A stretch of DNA of 64,000 nt, from assembly GCF_017916325.1 (NCBI RefSeq), contig NC_090154.1:189001-253000 (forward strand). The letters run 5' to 3'. Both the position numbers and the translations under genes were made by a program. The notes beneath the pieces were generated by a model that did no database searches, had not been told where the DNA came from, and saw only the letters and a list, made by a program, of their open reading frames with translations. Numbering within the stretch: position 1 is the stretch's first letter; the number at the start of each line of letters is the position of its first letter. The stretch is from Leishmania martiniquensis. Its lineage: Eukaryota; Euglenozoa; Kinetoplastea; Trypanosomatida; Trypanosomatidae. Below are positions 1 to 9,577 of this stretch, piece after piece.

Positions 1-378
1 GAGGGCATCTGGGGTCCGGACCCTTTTTGCTTTCATCTCAGAGCATGTGCCGATATAAATAGTGGTGCGGCGAGAAGACACCTGAAAAAAACGGCGCTCG
101 CTTCACGCGCAGCGCGGTACCCAATCTCTCTCGGGCGAGCGCAGAGCGTGCATGAGCGCGTCGCTTGCACCTTTCGCGCAGCACACCTCGTCACCCCCCT
201 CCTCTCGCGCGCTCTTCCCACATCCCTCTCCCCACCCCCATCCTCTGGTAATCGCACATGGGCCGCCAATGCCACCCACATGCGCGCACTTCTACGCCTT
301 TCATTATGAGATCGCCGCCGCACTTGAGCGCGTGCACATTTAAAGGCAAAAGGTACCGCGCAACGCCTACGGTACCCT
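1..378. other. Spacer / 5' flank of first gene
   Basis: No gene supported. It holds a pyrimidine-rich stretch at about 187-247 that could serve trans-splicing of the following gene. Short ORFs on both strands here lack any recognisable family. Confidence 0.5.
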
Positions 379-1023
379 ATGCTCGCTCGCCTCAGCCTCA
401 ACCGCATTGCCGCGCCCTCGGCAGGTTCTCCGCTGTGCAGGGCACGACCATCACTGGCGGCGTCTCCGCCGCGGCCGCTGTGCTGCGTGAGGAGGCAGTG
501 CTCCACGAGAGCCGCATCCGACGCATCAGCCAAAGCGGAGCAGCAAGCAGCCTCGGCCACTGGCAGGGCTGCAGAGGCGAAAGTAACGTCTCCGCATCCT
601 GTCTCGCACGGTCCGCAGCGCAAGGACTGGCGAACGCACAAGGAGATCGTTTACGTCAAGGGTGTTCCCGCCAAGGGGCGCCTCTTCAAGTTGCCACGAG
701 CGGAGCAGTTCATCATATGCCTCGTCTTCTCGATTGCCGGGTCAGCCGCGGTGTACTTTGTGCGGCCGCAGATTCGGTACCTCTGCCACCACGGCTTTCT
801 CGGGCTCACCGACGAGGCTGGGTGGGTGAATGGGCCGTGGCTCTACCGCCTCATGTACTGCCTCATTATGTTCCCCAGCTACTCGCTCATCCTTTTCCTT
901 GTCGGCGGGCTGTTTGGACGTCGCGTCTGGTTCTCCTTCATGATCCATAAGATGTGGTCGCGCTTCCTCACACGCCGCGCGTCTCGTCGGCTGGAGCACT
1001 TGCTGGACTTGCAGCACTACTGA
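379..1023 (+). CDS. Small membrane protein, probably mitochondrial (DUF6787-like)
   Basis: A 214-residue protein. The first about 40 residues are rich in Arg, Ser, Ala and Leu with no acidic residue, as in a mitochondrial presequence, and a low-complexity linker follows. A hydrophobic helix lies at about 113-137. A second hydrophobic block at about 150-180 (PWLYRLMYCLIMFPSYSLIL) is followed by FLVGGLFGRR and an aromatic, basic tail (WFSFMIHKMWSRF). The order 'proline-containing hydrophobic helix, GxLFG, aromatic/basic helix' recalls the bacterial DUF6787 family; this comparison is from memory and unverified. Function is unknown; an inner-membrane or respiratory-complex subunit is possible but is inference. 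The start is the first ATG of the frame and it preserves the presequence. The frame is open on the same strand as all neighbours. It ends at 1023 and about 1.1 kb of UTR-like DNA follows. Confidence 0.8.
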   Translation: MLARLSLNRIAAPSAGSPLCRARPSLAASPPRPLCCVRRQCSTRAASDASAKAEQQAASATGRAAEAKVTSPHPVSHGPQRKDWRTHKEIVYVKGVPAKGRLFKLPRAEQFIICLVFSIAGSAAVYFVRPQIRYLCHHGFLGLTDEAGWVNGPWLYRLMYCLIMFPSYSLILFLVGGLFGRRVWFSFMIHKMWSRFLTRRASRRLEHLLDLQHY

Positions 1024-2115
1024 GTGGGCAGTGGTATGAGTAAAAGGACGCGCCCGCAGGCAATTGAGGAGGCTGCTTGGGACGGAGGGATGCCGAGGGA
1101 GGCAAAGAACCGCTTCCAGGTGGCCAGGCATTTCTCTTTCCTGAGCCGAGCGGTGTTTGCGTGCGTGCGCGTGTGTGTGTACAAGCGACGGTGTACGCCA
1201 CACCCCCTTTGCCTGGGGGCACACACGCTCTTTTTTTTTGTTGTTGTTGTAGTTTACTTATCCGTAATGGTTTTGCCGTCGAGCTGATAGGCGGCCGTGC
1301 TGTGGCGGAATACGGTGGTCGCCGTAGTCGATCACACAACTTCAACGGTGCATCCCGCTTGCTCGCCCTTTATGTGCGTCGGGTGTTTGTGCGGGTTTCC
1401 ACCACCTTTAGCAAAAGAAAAAAATGGCTGACTTTTCGGGAGCGGAATCGGCGGGGCTGAATAAATCCGTCCACACAGGTGTCAGGTTGGTGGTGGGCTA
1501 GATTGCTTAGCCAGCGAAGATGAGAGAGGACGAGGTGGTTACGTTGAGAGGTGCGCATGCGCTTGGGAAACAGTGTGGCAGTGGCACGCCTCTTCAACAA
1601 AGGGCCACGACCTTTCCAGCGTGGAGAGAGGTGCTAACGAAACCGCATTTTTCACCGTTCTCCGCCCCCCATTCCATTCCATGGAGGGGAGCGCGTCTCG
1701 CATTTTAAGCCTCTGTTTCTCACTCGAGAAAGGATGGCGGTTAGCGTCGCTCGTCTCATCTTTCCCGTTCTCGGCTGAGCCGAAGTGCGCCACTCTTCAC
1801 CGGCTCCCTTCGCGGTCGCCGGGCCTTCTGATGCGCATGTCGCTTTTCCTCTCACCCCATTCTCGTTGCTCCCATCTTGTCGTGTCTCCCTCTCCCTCTC
1901 ACCCACGTATGCAAACATATATATATATATCCCTCGATCTTATCTACAAGCGCATTCGTGCTGTCCACTGTGTGTGGCACGCCACATTTACAGCCGCTGC
2001 CGCCACACTCTGCCTGCGTCTTTTTCTTCCCCTTCTCCCCTCTCCCCCCCACACACAGACACAGATATTTTATCCGTCATAGCTGCTCTGCCGCGTAGTG
2101 ATTGACGCCACGGCA
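1024..2115. other. Intergenic UTR-like region
   Basis: No gene supported. It contains GT-rich and T-rich runs near 1160-1250, a TA run at about 1917-1930 and the polypyrimidine/AG acceptor ahead of the next gene. Short ORFs on either strand look like UTR translations. Confidence 0.6.
2019..2058 (+). promoter_or_regulatory. Predicted trans-splice acceptor for the UPF0193 gene
   Basis: An almost unbroken pyrimidine tract at 2019-2050 is followed by ACACACAG, with the AG at 2057-2058. Spliced-leader addition here would give a 5' UTR of about 57 nt before the ATG at 2116. This is the standard trypanosomatid arrangement. Confidence 0.7.
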
Positions 2116-3015
2116 ATGGAGAAAGCGATCAACACGTTTGGTCGCGGCACACCCGCCGGCGAGGCGATTTACCGTTGCTACATCTCCCCGTCCAAGCCCA
2201 GCACCCTCGATCCTCAGCTCGCAGCCTTGCTGGCGCGTCGACGCCAAGAGCGTGAGGCCGCCGAAGCAGCGCAGGTGCACCCAAAGCCCATTCCCAAGTC
2301 TAAGGCACCGGTAAACCGGCCGCGCGTCGGTCTGGGAAGGAGGCCCACGGAGGAGGAGTACGCACGCTGGCGACTGCGCCAAATCCCGCACCGCCGCTCC
2401 AAGGCCGCTATTGAAGCGGCGGAGGAGGCGTGCAGTGGGGGGCCCCAGCCCGTTAGCGACCGCTTTGCCCGGCCGGCGATGACGGAGGCTGAGAAAGATC
2501 GGCTGGCAGACGTCATGGCCTATGGCGCTGAGCTGCCCAAGCCAAAGGAGCTGACGGGGGCGCAGCGTGCCCGCCTTCACCGCCTCGACCCGCGCACGGA
2601 GCTCGAAGATCGATTCGCAAAATTGCGTCAGGCGGCGCAAGAGGTGCAGCGTGAGCTTGCGCAGCTCCGGGAGCCTAGCCCCGGCGCCGGTGCCTCGTCA
2701 CACTCTGGCGATGCTGAGGCGGTTGCGGCGTCTGACGCGCAAGCACGACTCTCCGAGGGCTGCCCTCGCGGTGAGGGAAGCGATTCCGGCACGGCCTCTT
2801 CGCATCCTCTGGCGTTAGTCTCCTCGCCTAGTGCAGCCTCCGTCGGCGATAGGCTTGGCATCAGCGGCGCTCACGTTGGCCATTATGGCGAAAGCAGCAT
2901 GAACAAAGTTAAGCGATGCCAACGGGAGCGGGAGCTGCAGGGCCACCTGAGCACAGTGATTGCTGAGATGGAGGCGGTAGACCGGGAGCTGAATCGGCTT
3001 TCCATTTCCTCGTAG
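2116..3015 (+). CDS. UPF0193 (C22orf23/EVG1-like) protein
   Basis: The protein has 299 residues from the ATG at 2116; the open frame extends to a GTG at 2098 that is unlikely to be used. Charged helical stretches alternate with linkers. Three parts look like the UPF0193 family (human C22orf23), compared from memory: an Arg-rich segment followed by an 'acidic helix - FxRPxxTxxEKxRLxxxMAxG' block ([20 protein letters not shown]); a 'LEDRFxxLxxxxxEVQREL' block; and a C-terminal helix ([17 protein letters not shown]) like the family's closing EI..K..EMEDID segment. A low-complexity Ser/Ala/Gly insert of about 80 residues separates the last two. UPF0193 proteins occur mainly in organisms with motile cilia, so a flagellar role is likely but inferred. 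The C-terminal helix also faintly recalls enkurin. The CDS is certain; the family call is moderate. Confidence 0.75.
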   Translation: MEKAINTFGRGTPAGEAIYRCYISPSKPSTLDPQLAALLARRRQEREAAEAAQVHPKPIPKSKAPVNRPRVGLGRRPTEEEYARWRLRQIPHRRSKAAIEAAEEACSGGPQPVSDRFARPAMTEAEKDRLADVMAYGAELPKPKELTGAQRARLHRLDPRTELEDRFAKLRQAAQEVQRELAQLREPSPGAGASSHSGDAEAVAASDAQARLSEGCPRGEGSDSGTASSHPLALVSSPSAASVGDRLGISGAHVGHYGESSMNKVKRCQRERELQGHLSTVIAEMEAVDRELNRLSISS

Positions 3016-4299
3016 GGTTCTGTGCGCCGGTGTCGCTATTTCTGATACAGTCCGTGCCGCGTGGGCGCTGCGCTGACGTTCCATGTATAGTTCCTCTATC
3101 TCCCACCCCGGCTCCTCTGGTGAGCACAGCCACGGGCAGAAATAGCACACACACACAAACACCTGTGGTCCTCCTTTTCAAGGCGGACCTCGTCGAAGCG
3201 TCTGCGCGCGCAGATGTGTGTGCGCATGTGAGTGTGCAGTGCTTATCGTCTGTCTGTCTCTGTGTGTGTGTGTGATTCCCAATGCCCACTCATGAGGCAA
3301 AGATATCACCGCTTCACCGCTTTCGCACGATAGACTCTGCCATGTGCTCAATGGTGTCTGCGAGCGATCATTCGAGACGCCGTGGACTTCGGCTTTGTCT
3401 ACTCACGGATGATGACTATGCCGTTGGGGCCACCGGATGTTGCTGCCGAGGCAGGGCAGGGAGGGGTGCTGCTGCTGCTGCTGCAGGCACCTTACCACCA
3501 GCGACAGCGTGATAAGTAGAAATTACATGCACCGCGCGAACGCCTCCCCTACCCCATGCCCATGCGTATACCGCCGGCGACACAGACAGGCATGTGCGAC
3601 GGCGTCGCTTCCGGTTCTTGACCCCGTTCACTCGGCCTCCCTCATGCGCCCTCCTCTCCTCCCCCCACCTCCCGCCACCAGACATGTCCAGTGCTCTTCT
3701 GCTCCGCGCTGTTGTGGGCCACCCACTCTCTTGTACTCCTCAGCACACCATACAAGTGTGTTCCCTTCGACAGCCTTTTGCGGACCAACATCACGGGCAT
3801 GGACGCACCCATGCGGAGGGCTCCCTTCCCTCTCCCTGACACACACACACATACGCGGTAGAGAAGCGCCGCCACGCACATAGAAAAGACGGTAAAAGCG
3901 GAGCGCCTCTTTGCACACCGCCTTTCCCTCCCTCCTTGGGGATAACCAACGCTATTGGGACGTCTGCTTTTTCTCGTTTCCGGACTGCTCAGCCTCCTCC
4001 GTGCTGGCAGGTGAGGCAGGCACCTGCAGGTTAACCTGTCGCGCGCATTCGCACACACTCCTCCCCCTCTCCACGGCGCATGCTGGCGTGCCAAGCGGGT
4101 GTGTTCCTCCTCTACTTCTTGCTGCTGCTGTGTGTGTGTGTGGGTGTGTGTGTGACCTTGTCCTTCACACGTGAGAGCGCATTCGGCATTGCTCCTGGGC
4201 GTGCTTGCCGTCTGCTCCCCTTTGCGTTAACTGTCATCGTACACATCTCTGTTTCCTTCACGAGAATTCCGTCAGCGCTTTTCTCTATGGTGGCTTCTC
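3016..4299. other. Intergenic UTR-like region
   Basis: No gene supported. It holds GT and CA microsatellites (near 3150, 3260, 3840, 4130-4152), a CTG/TGC triplet run at about 3468-3484, and pyrimidine tracts. A possible acceptor AG for the next gene is at 4263-4264, after a short pyrimidine run. Confidence 0.55.
3468..3484. repeat. CTG/TGC trinucleotide microsatellite
   Basis: About six tandem TGC units lie in non-coding spacer. Confidence 0.8.
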
Positions 4300-7200
4300 A
4301 TGTCTCAGCCTGGTCATGCTGCGTCTCTGCTACATCGGTTCCTGGAGGTGAATGGTGGGCTGCCCAGGCCGAAGCAGCGCCGCCAAAGCCCCCCTTCAGT
4401 GGTCAAGGTGACCCCTTTCTCGACCTCAGCGGATGCGGCTGTGACGCCGAGCGACAATCTGCCTCGCCCATCGCTCAGTTATCCGATGCCCCAAGAGCAA
4501 GTTGCTCCTTGCGCAGAAGCGGAAACGCCGCCTGTGCACTGTCATGTTCGCCACAACACCACCTCCAGCTCTTCTGTCAGCAGCGACATGCAAGAGGAAG
4601 CAGCGACGCCACCTCGTTGCTCGAGCAGCCACCAGAATTTCATAGCCACAACTCCGCTCGCCAGCACCCTTGCGCAGTCGCCTGTACCGCGCGACCCGAT
4701 TTCAGTTTCGTCTCCGCCAGCGCTACAGGAGGGGGAGCTCGCCGTGTCGCCGGCGCCGCGGCTTTCGCTGTCACATCCCGTCGTACAGTTTCTGACGAGT
4801 GTGCAGCTGCAAGGCTACGCTGCTCACCTCATTGATGACCTTGGCATTCGGTCAATGCAAGACTTGGCTGAGCGGGGCGCCACTTCCATGGGCGTGGCTG
4901 TGCTGCTGGGGCCCTTTGCGTCGCTACAGCAGCAAAATGAACTGCTTCGAGGTTTTCGACGCTGGGAGCGTGACGAGGCGCGTCGCGTCAAGGCAGAGGC
5001 CGCGGAGATGCGGCGGCGCGCACTGGAGAAGGACCGCAATGCGAAAAGAATGGCGAAAGGGGCTCGCGCAAACAGAGGTCAATTACGCGCTGCCAAACCG
5101 AACGACGCTGGCGTGGTGAGCCCCTCTACGCAGCAGAGGGGTGTGTGTGGGACCGAAAATGGCAGCGGCAGGGGCCCACAGTCAACTGTGCTCTTTGACG
5201 CCTTCGACAGCGGCGGAGGCGTGCGTGGAAGCGAATGCTTTCCTCCCTCTGCGCTGTGCAAGGCGCTGCAGTCCTGCTCGCCCATCACCGCGTTCGTCAC
5301 CACTAGGGCAAGTCCGCCCTCCGTCTCAAGCGACAGCGCCGTCGCGTCCTCGTCGGAGGTGGCGCCGCCGCAGGCAGGGTCTTCTGCCTCGTTGCTCCTT
5401 TCACTCACGACGAGTGCCACCCAACTGATGCGACAGCTTTCGTATCGTTGCAGCCACTCTCGTCAAGCTGCCGCACGCCGGCGTGGGGCTGCGCGGCACC
5501 GCTGCTGCCGCTCAGGTCGCCGTGACCACGGCGAGCCCGCGGACGCGACGTCGACGACAGCAGCCGCAGTAGCTCCATACGACGTGGATGCAGAGGACGC
5601 TGATACCGACGCAACTGGCGGGACGGCCGGCGAAAGCGGATGCGGTGAAGGGCACGGACTGTTGCACCGTCGTGAGACGAGCACGCCTGAACCTGAGGTG
5701 TGTGTGGGCGGTGACGCCGATGCTGCGCTGCCCGACAAGGAGGGTCTACCGATAGATGCGCAGCGAGAGAGCATAGCCTTTGCCGTGAGCCGAGAGCGCC
5801 TTGGGGTAGAGGAGGTGTCGCCGCGGTCGGAGGAGTGGCTGCCACGTGCGGTGCTATCACCCGCGCGCTATTCGAGTGATTCACGCCTCTCATCCATCCT
5901 GTGCTCCTTGCGCGAAGCGGGGGAGCAACAGCCTGTGGCACCGGCGCTGCATGGCTCTAACGGTGTGCGTGGGGAGGAGTCGACACGCGCACACTTGGCA
6001 CCAGCCATAGTGCGCGAACCATCTAGTGCATTAGGCGATATGGCCACCAGAGATGACTCTGTCACTGTCCTGTCTCACCACCCCGTCTGCAATGGCCTCG
6101 TGACTATGAGCGACATATCCCTCGGCGCCCTTTCCGCTTGCGCTGAGGTGCAGGTACTTCCTCCACTTCAGCCAGTCGCGGGGTCACTGCGTGTGAAGGG
6201 GTCGCCAGCGGAGGAGGAGGAGGCCAGTAGAGCGATACCTGCTGGCGCGCGCTTGACCGCAGCGCAGTGCCCATTCACTGATAGCACCGCAGCTGGTAGA
6301 GCGTCGCAGCAACATCAGCATCCATGCTCCTCTTCGCTATCTCACGAGAGCGCAACACAGCCGCGACATAGCGAGCCAGCAGGCTCGGTGCTTTCACGAG
6401 CGGGTGCCGCTTCCACCACACAGAGCGCTCCTCAGTTGGCCACTTCACTAGAGAGCCGACTCACCGACGCGCAGAGCCGCCTCGAAGATGCGCTTCAAGA
6501 GGCGCTGAGGTCGTACAACGCCGAAGTGAAGGCCATTGGCGCCGCAGCAGCTCTGGACCTCGGTAGCACGGTGGTGGAGAGCAAGTGCGTGCCCTTATGC
6601 GTTGTTGTGCAGCCCATGCCTCCCACAGTACGAGCAGCGATCGCGCACGACCCCGTAAGTGACGCAGGGAAACTGAGCACGCATGCGTGGCTTGTAAACT
6701 GGGCGCGCGGGGAGGCAAGCAGTATCCATGACATGGAGCTCTGCAGGCACTCTCCCCCCTCACCCATTGCATCTTGGTCTGTGGGAGCGAATGCGATTAG
6801 GTGTGCTGCATGCTCGACTTCTGCAGCTGCACCAGGGCGTGTGGGCGCTGGCAGGGCAGCCCTGCCGCACATGATTAGCTCTGATACATCAGCGCATATG
6901 ACGGGGCGCTCCACAGCTGCGCCGAGCGTTCTGCGGTCCCGTTTCCCCTCGCCGCCAGCTGCCACGATAGAGGACGAGGGGCGCGCCGGTACAGGGGCTC
7001 TTGGTGCTCCGACAGCTGCTGAGACGGTGGGGCCCCGCTCGAGCAAGACGGACGAGAGCGACGAGGATGGTGACGTCAGCTGCGAAAGCGTCGGCCGCCT
7101 GACGGCCGGCACGCAGCGCCTCTCCACGCACCTTGACATGAGAGGAGCACGAAGGGGACAGGAGGGTCTTGCTACTGCTGCCATGGTCGAGGTTGCAGCC

Positions 7201-9066
7201 AAGGCGCATGGCGACAGCACCGCTGCTTCGTTCTGGTCGGCTGAAGACTCCGCGTCTCCAATGCAGCAACGCCCATTCGCAGACGCCGCCCTTGCGGACT
7301 TCAAAGAAAGAGAGAGTGCGGCGACCAGCGACACGTGGTGGGAGGCGTACGGCATTGACGCGCTGGAATGCACTCAGAACAGCACCGACAACGGTGACAG
7401 TGGAAGGGCCGTCTCGCCCAGCATCAACGCAGTGCACCCGCACTCTATTTCCGCTGGTGGCGGGGGCTTGTCCGCAGCTCGAGTGTGCTCCTCGGCGCCC
7501 GCAGCTGTGGAGGTGATAGAGCTAACCTCCGGCAGTGATAAAGGGGATACCGACTCCCAGGGCGACGACGAGCGCGATACGCCCAGCCGTTCTCCACGCC
7601 CCTGTTCCTGTCTCCGCGAAGATTCGACCACCGCTCTCGCGTTGCCACCCGTGTCGCCCCCGCGCGGTCCGTTCACCGGGGCTGTCAAGGCTCCTTTGCT
7701 CACCACGTCTGCGGTGCCGCTGTGCTCATCAATGCCTACAGTTCTGGACAAGCGCCTGCGCGCCAGTGTGTGGCCGCGCATGACGAACGCCGAACTTCGC
7801 CAGCTCTGTGGAGAACTCAGTTTGCGGGTTTCGTCACCAACAAAAAAGGGCGCCAGAGGACCTTTTCCACTATCCGCAGCTCACCCTCCAACCTACCTCG
7901 CCCGCCGTGGCCGGTCTGCCCCACCATCACCATCGGCAGCCTCCCCGGCATCCGTGTCGACGCTGGATGTGTCGCGTGAGTGTTCACCGGAGCGCAATCA
8001 GTTTGGACTCCCGATGCCGACGACGGCAGCCTACGCCCCCCGCAGGGAGCTCTTTTGCAGCTCAGCGGAAGCCGTCGATGGGGCGGTACAGCCGCCGGCG
8101 CCGTTGTCACCCCTTCGCGCGCCGGCGCTCACTGAGAATGGCTCTGATGGCAGGGCTGCTGCTGTGGTGAACGAGTGCGCGGACACCTCTCAGCGGCGCG
8201 AGCGGCGCGCTGCCGTGCTGGAGCGTGAGGCGTTGCTCGAGGCGCTGCGTCTCCTTGCCATACGACTCCGCTTTCGCCACACTGTTGCGCCATTCTTCTT
8301 GCACCGCGTGGCGCGGCTTAGCGGGTTGCCCTACAAGCGCATACGCGCCGCCGACCTCTTGGACGAAGGCACGGTGCTTACCCACGATGATCTTTTGCAG
8401 GCGCGACTGCGCTACAAGGCGGAGGAGCAGGCGGAGGTGGACCGTTGCATCGTAGCCGCACTCATGGCGGATGCGGTCGAGACAGTGGAGCAGGACGCAG
8501 AGCGTGCCGCTCATCGGTGGGCGACGCGGCCCATGTTCGTAACGGGGAGCGGAAGTGAAACCGCCGTAAACGTGGCAACTTCCCCCGGCCCACCGGTGGC
8601 CCTCCTAGGTGAGGGCGTGCGTTGCTGCTACGACCAGATTCTTCTGCGAGAGCCTGTCAACGTCGAGGCTGCCGTAGCTGTTGTCCAGAGGTCTTTCTCG
8701 CACATCGCACATACCCGTGTGCAGCAGCTGCTGGCGGCGAATGAGGTGATCGCGGAGACAATCGTCACGACCCCGGCTCGCTCGCCTTCGCCGTTGCCTT
8801 CCCCGCCCCTACCCCACTTGGCTACAGTAGTGCAACTTGATTCAGGGCAGGGGATCGCAACGCCTCGACCCTCAGGTGAGGTGACAGGCGGCGTGACGCC
8901 CTTGATGCACCAGACGAGCGGCAGCGGCTCCGTCCACGCCACGGATACGCTGGCGCCTCTCTCGCAGAGGGAGCGGCAACGCGCGAATACACAGCGCTAC
9001 TTTGCACAGCGAGGTTACATTACTCGCCGTCCACGTGGAGGCTGGGGGGGAGGTAGCCGCCGCTGA
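4300..9066 (+). CDS. Large disordered protein with SAM-like domain, SIM and SLX4-like C-terminal modules
   Basis: A protein of 1588 residues, mostly low-complexity Ser/Ala/Pro/Gly. Visible modules: (1) about 159-226, a sterile-alpha-motif-like segment (VVQFLTSVQLQGYAAHLIDD followed by LGIRSMQDL), then a highly charged helix to about 265. (2) A textbook SUMO-interacting motif, VEVIEL at 1070-1075, followed by Ser and many Asp/Glu. (3) A SAP-like helix at 1158-1177 (WPRMTNAELRQLCGELSLRV). (4) A helical block at about 1305-1395. (5) At 1442-1484, a 'YxxILLxxPV ... TRVQQLLAANEVI' segment that resembles by eye the C-terminal SLX1-binding domain of SLX4. SIM, SAP and terminal small helical domain in this order fit an SLX4-type nuclease scaffold; this is inference from remembered sequences. 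The SAM-like domain is not a usual SLX4 part. The start is the first ATG of the frame. If correct, it would act in the nucleus in processing branched DNA. Confidence 0.85.
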   Translation: MSQPGHAASLLHRFLEVNGGLPRPKQRRQSPPSVVKVTPFSTSADAAVTPSDNLPRPSLSYPMPQEQVAPCAEAETPPVHCHVRHNTTSSSSVSSDMQEEAATPPRCSSSHQNFIATTPLASTLAQSPVPRDPISVSSPPALQEGELAVSPAPRLSLSHPVVQFLTSVQLQGYAAHLIDDLGIRSMQDLAERGATSMGVAVLLGPFASLQQQNELLRGFRRWERDEARRVKAEAAEMRRRALEKDRNAKRMAKGARANRGQLRAAKPNDAGVVSPSTQQRGVCGTENGSGRGPQSTVLFDAFDSGGGVRGSECFPPSALCKALQSCSPITAFVTTRASPPSVSSDSAVASSSEVAPPQAGSSASLLLSLTTSATQLMRQLSYRCSHSRQAAARRRGAARHRCCRSGRRDHGEPADATSTTAAAVAPYDVDAEDADTDATGGTAGESGCGEGHGLLHRRETSTPEPEVCVGGDADAALPDKEGLPIDAQRESIAFAVSRERLGVEEVSPRSEEWLPRAVLSPARYSSDSRLSSILCSLREAGEQQPVAPALHGSNGVRGEESTRAHLAPAIVREPSSALGDMATRDDSVTVLSHHPVCNGLVTMSDISLGALSACAEVQVLPPLQPVAGSLRVKGSPAEEEEASRAIPAGARLTAAQCPFTDSTAAGRASQQHQHPCSSSLSHESATQPRHSEPAGSVLSRAGAASTTQSAPQLATSLESRLTDAQSRLEDALQEALRSYNAEVKAIGAAAALDLGSTVVESKCVPLCVVVQPMPPTVRAAIAHDPVSDAGKLSTHAWLVNWARGEASSIHDMELCRHSPPSPIASWSVGANAIRCAACSTSAAAPGRVGAGRAALPHMISSDTSAHMTGRSTAAPSVLRSRFPSPPAATIEDEGRAGTGALGAPTAAETVGPRSSKTDESDEDGDVSCESVGRLTAGTQRLSTHLDMRGARRGQEGLATAAMVEVAAKAHGDSTAASFWSAEDSASPMQQRPFADAALADFKERESAATSDTWWEAYGIDALECTQNSTDNGDSGRAVSPSINAVHPHSISAGGGGLSAARVCSSAPAAVEVIELTSGSDKGDTDSQGDDERDTPSRSPRPCSCLREDSTTALALPPVSPPRGPFTGAVKAPLLTTSAVPLCSSMPTVLDKRLRASVWPRMTNAELRQLCGELSLRVSSPTKKGARGPFPLSAAHPPTYLARRGRSAPPSPSAASPASVSTLDVSRECSPERNQFGLPMPTTAAYAPRRELFCSSAEAVDGAVQPPAPLSPLRAPALTENGSDGRAAAVVNECADTSQRRERRAAVLEREALLEALRLLAIRLRFRHTVAPFFLHRVARLSGLPYKRIRAADLLDEGTVLTHDDLLQARLRYKAEEQAEVDRCIVAALMADAVETVEQDAERAAHRWATRPMFVTGSGSETAVNVATSPGPPVALLGEGVRCCYDQILLREPVNVEAAVAVVQRSFSHIAHTRVQQLLAANEVIAETIVTTPARSPSPLPSPPLPHLATVVQLDSGQGIATPRPSGEVTGGVTPLMHQTSGSGSVHATDTLAPLSQRERQRANTQRYFAQRGYITRRPRGGWGGGSRR

Positions 9067-9577
9067 ACAGCATGACAAGAGAAAATGGTACGATCCGTGT
9101 GCTTGCGCGTGTGTTTGTGTGTATATGTTTGAGGGGTATGAGTCTGCTGCTCATTGCTGCGTCGGCGCTGGCGAGTCTGTAACGATTCCACGGCGCTCCC
9201 GATGGTGCCGTCGATGCCAGTTCTTTTTTCCTTTGCCTTTTTCTGAACTTGCCGTCCCCCTCCCTCCCTCTGAAGACTCAGGAGCTACCGGAGAGTCCGC
9301 GCCAACGATGACCGCCAACGCGTGCGCGGGGCGCGTGGCATTCAAGTTGGAGGGAGCCGAGGCCTACGTCCATCTCATTGCGGAGGCGTTCATCTTCAGC
9401 CTCCATGCCCTCTCTTGGGCTCTGTTGGTGCGCAGGCGTGCTGCGATGCCACGTCGTCCCCCATTTCCTGACTGATCTCATCTTCGCACGCGCCTTTCCT
9501 CTCTCTCAGCTCGTGCACCACCCACACGTACAATTTCCACCCCCTACCACGGCCACCAAGCTGCATAGGCAGAGCTT
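9067..9577. other. Short intergenic region
   Basis: No gene supported. It contains GT repeats just after the stop codon (about 9110-9130), pyrimidine tracts at about 9220-9270, and the acceptor for the IQ-motif gene. Confidence 0.6.
9493..9509 (+). promoter_or_regulatory. Predicted trans-splice acceptor for the IQ-motif gene
   Basis: A clean pyrimidine run ends in CTCAG, with the AG at 9508-9509. This gives a 5' UTR of about 68 nt before the ATG at 9578. Confidence 0.65.

Noticed and set aside
7101..7443. Minus-strand ORFs inside the SLX4-like gene
   Set aside because: They are antisense shadows typical of GC-rich Leishmania genes. No strand switch is indicated.
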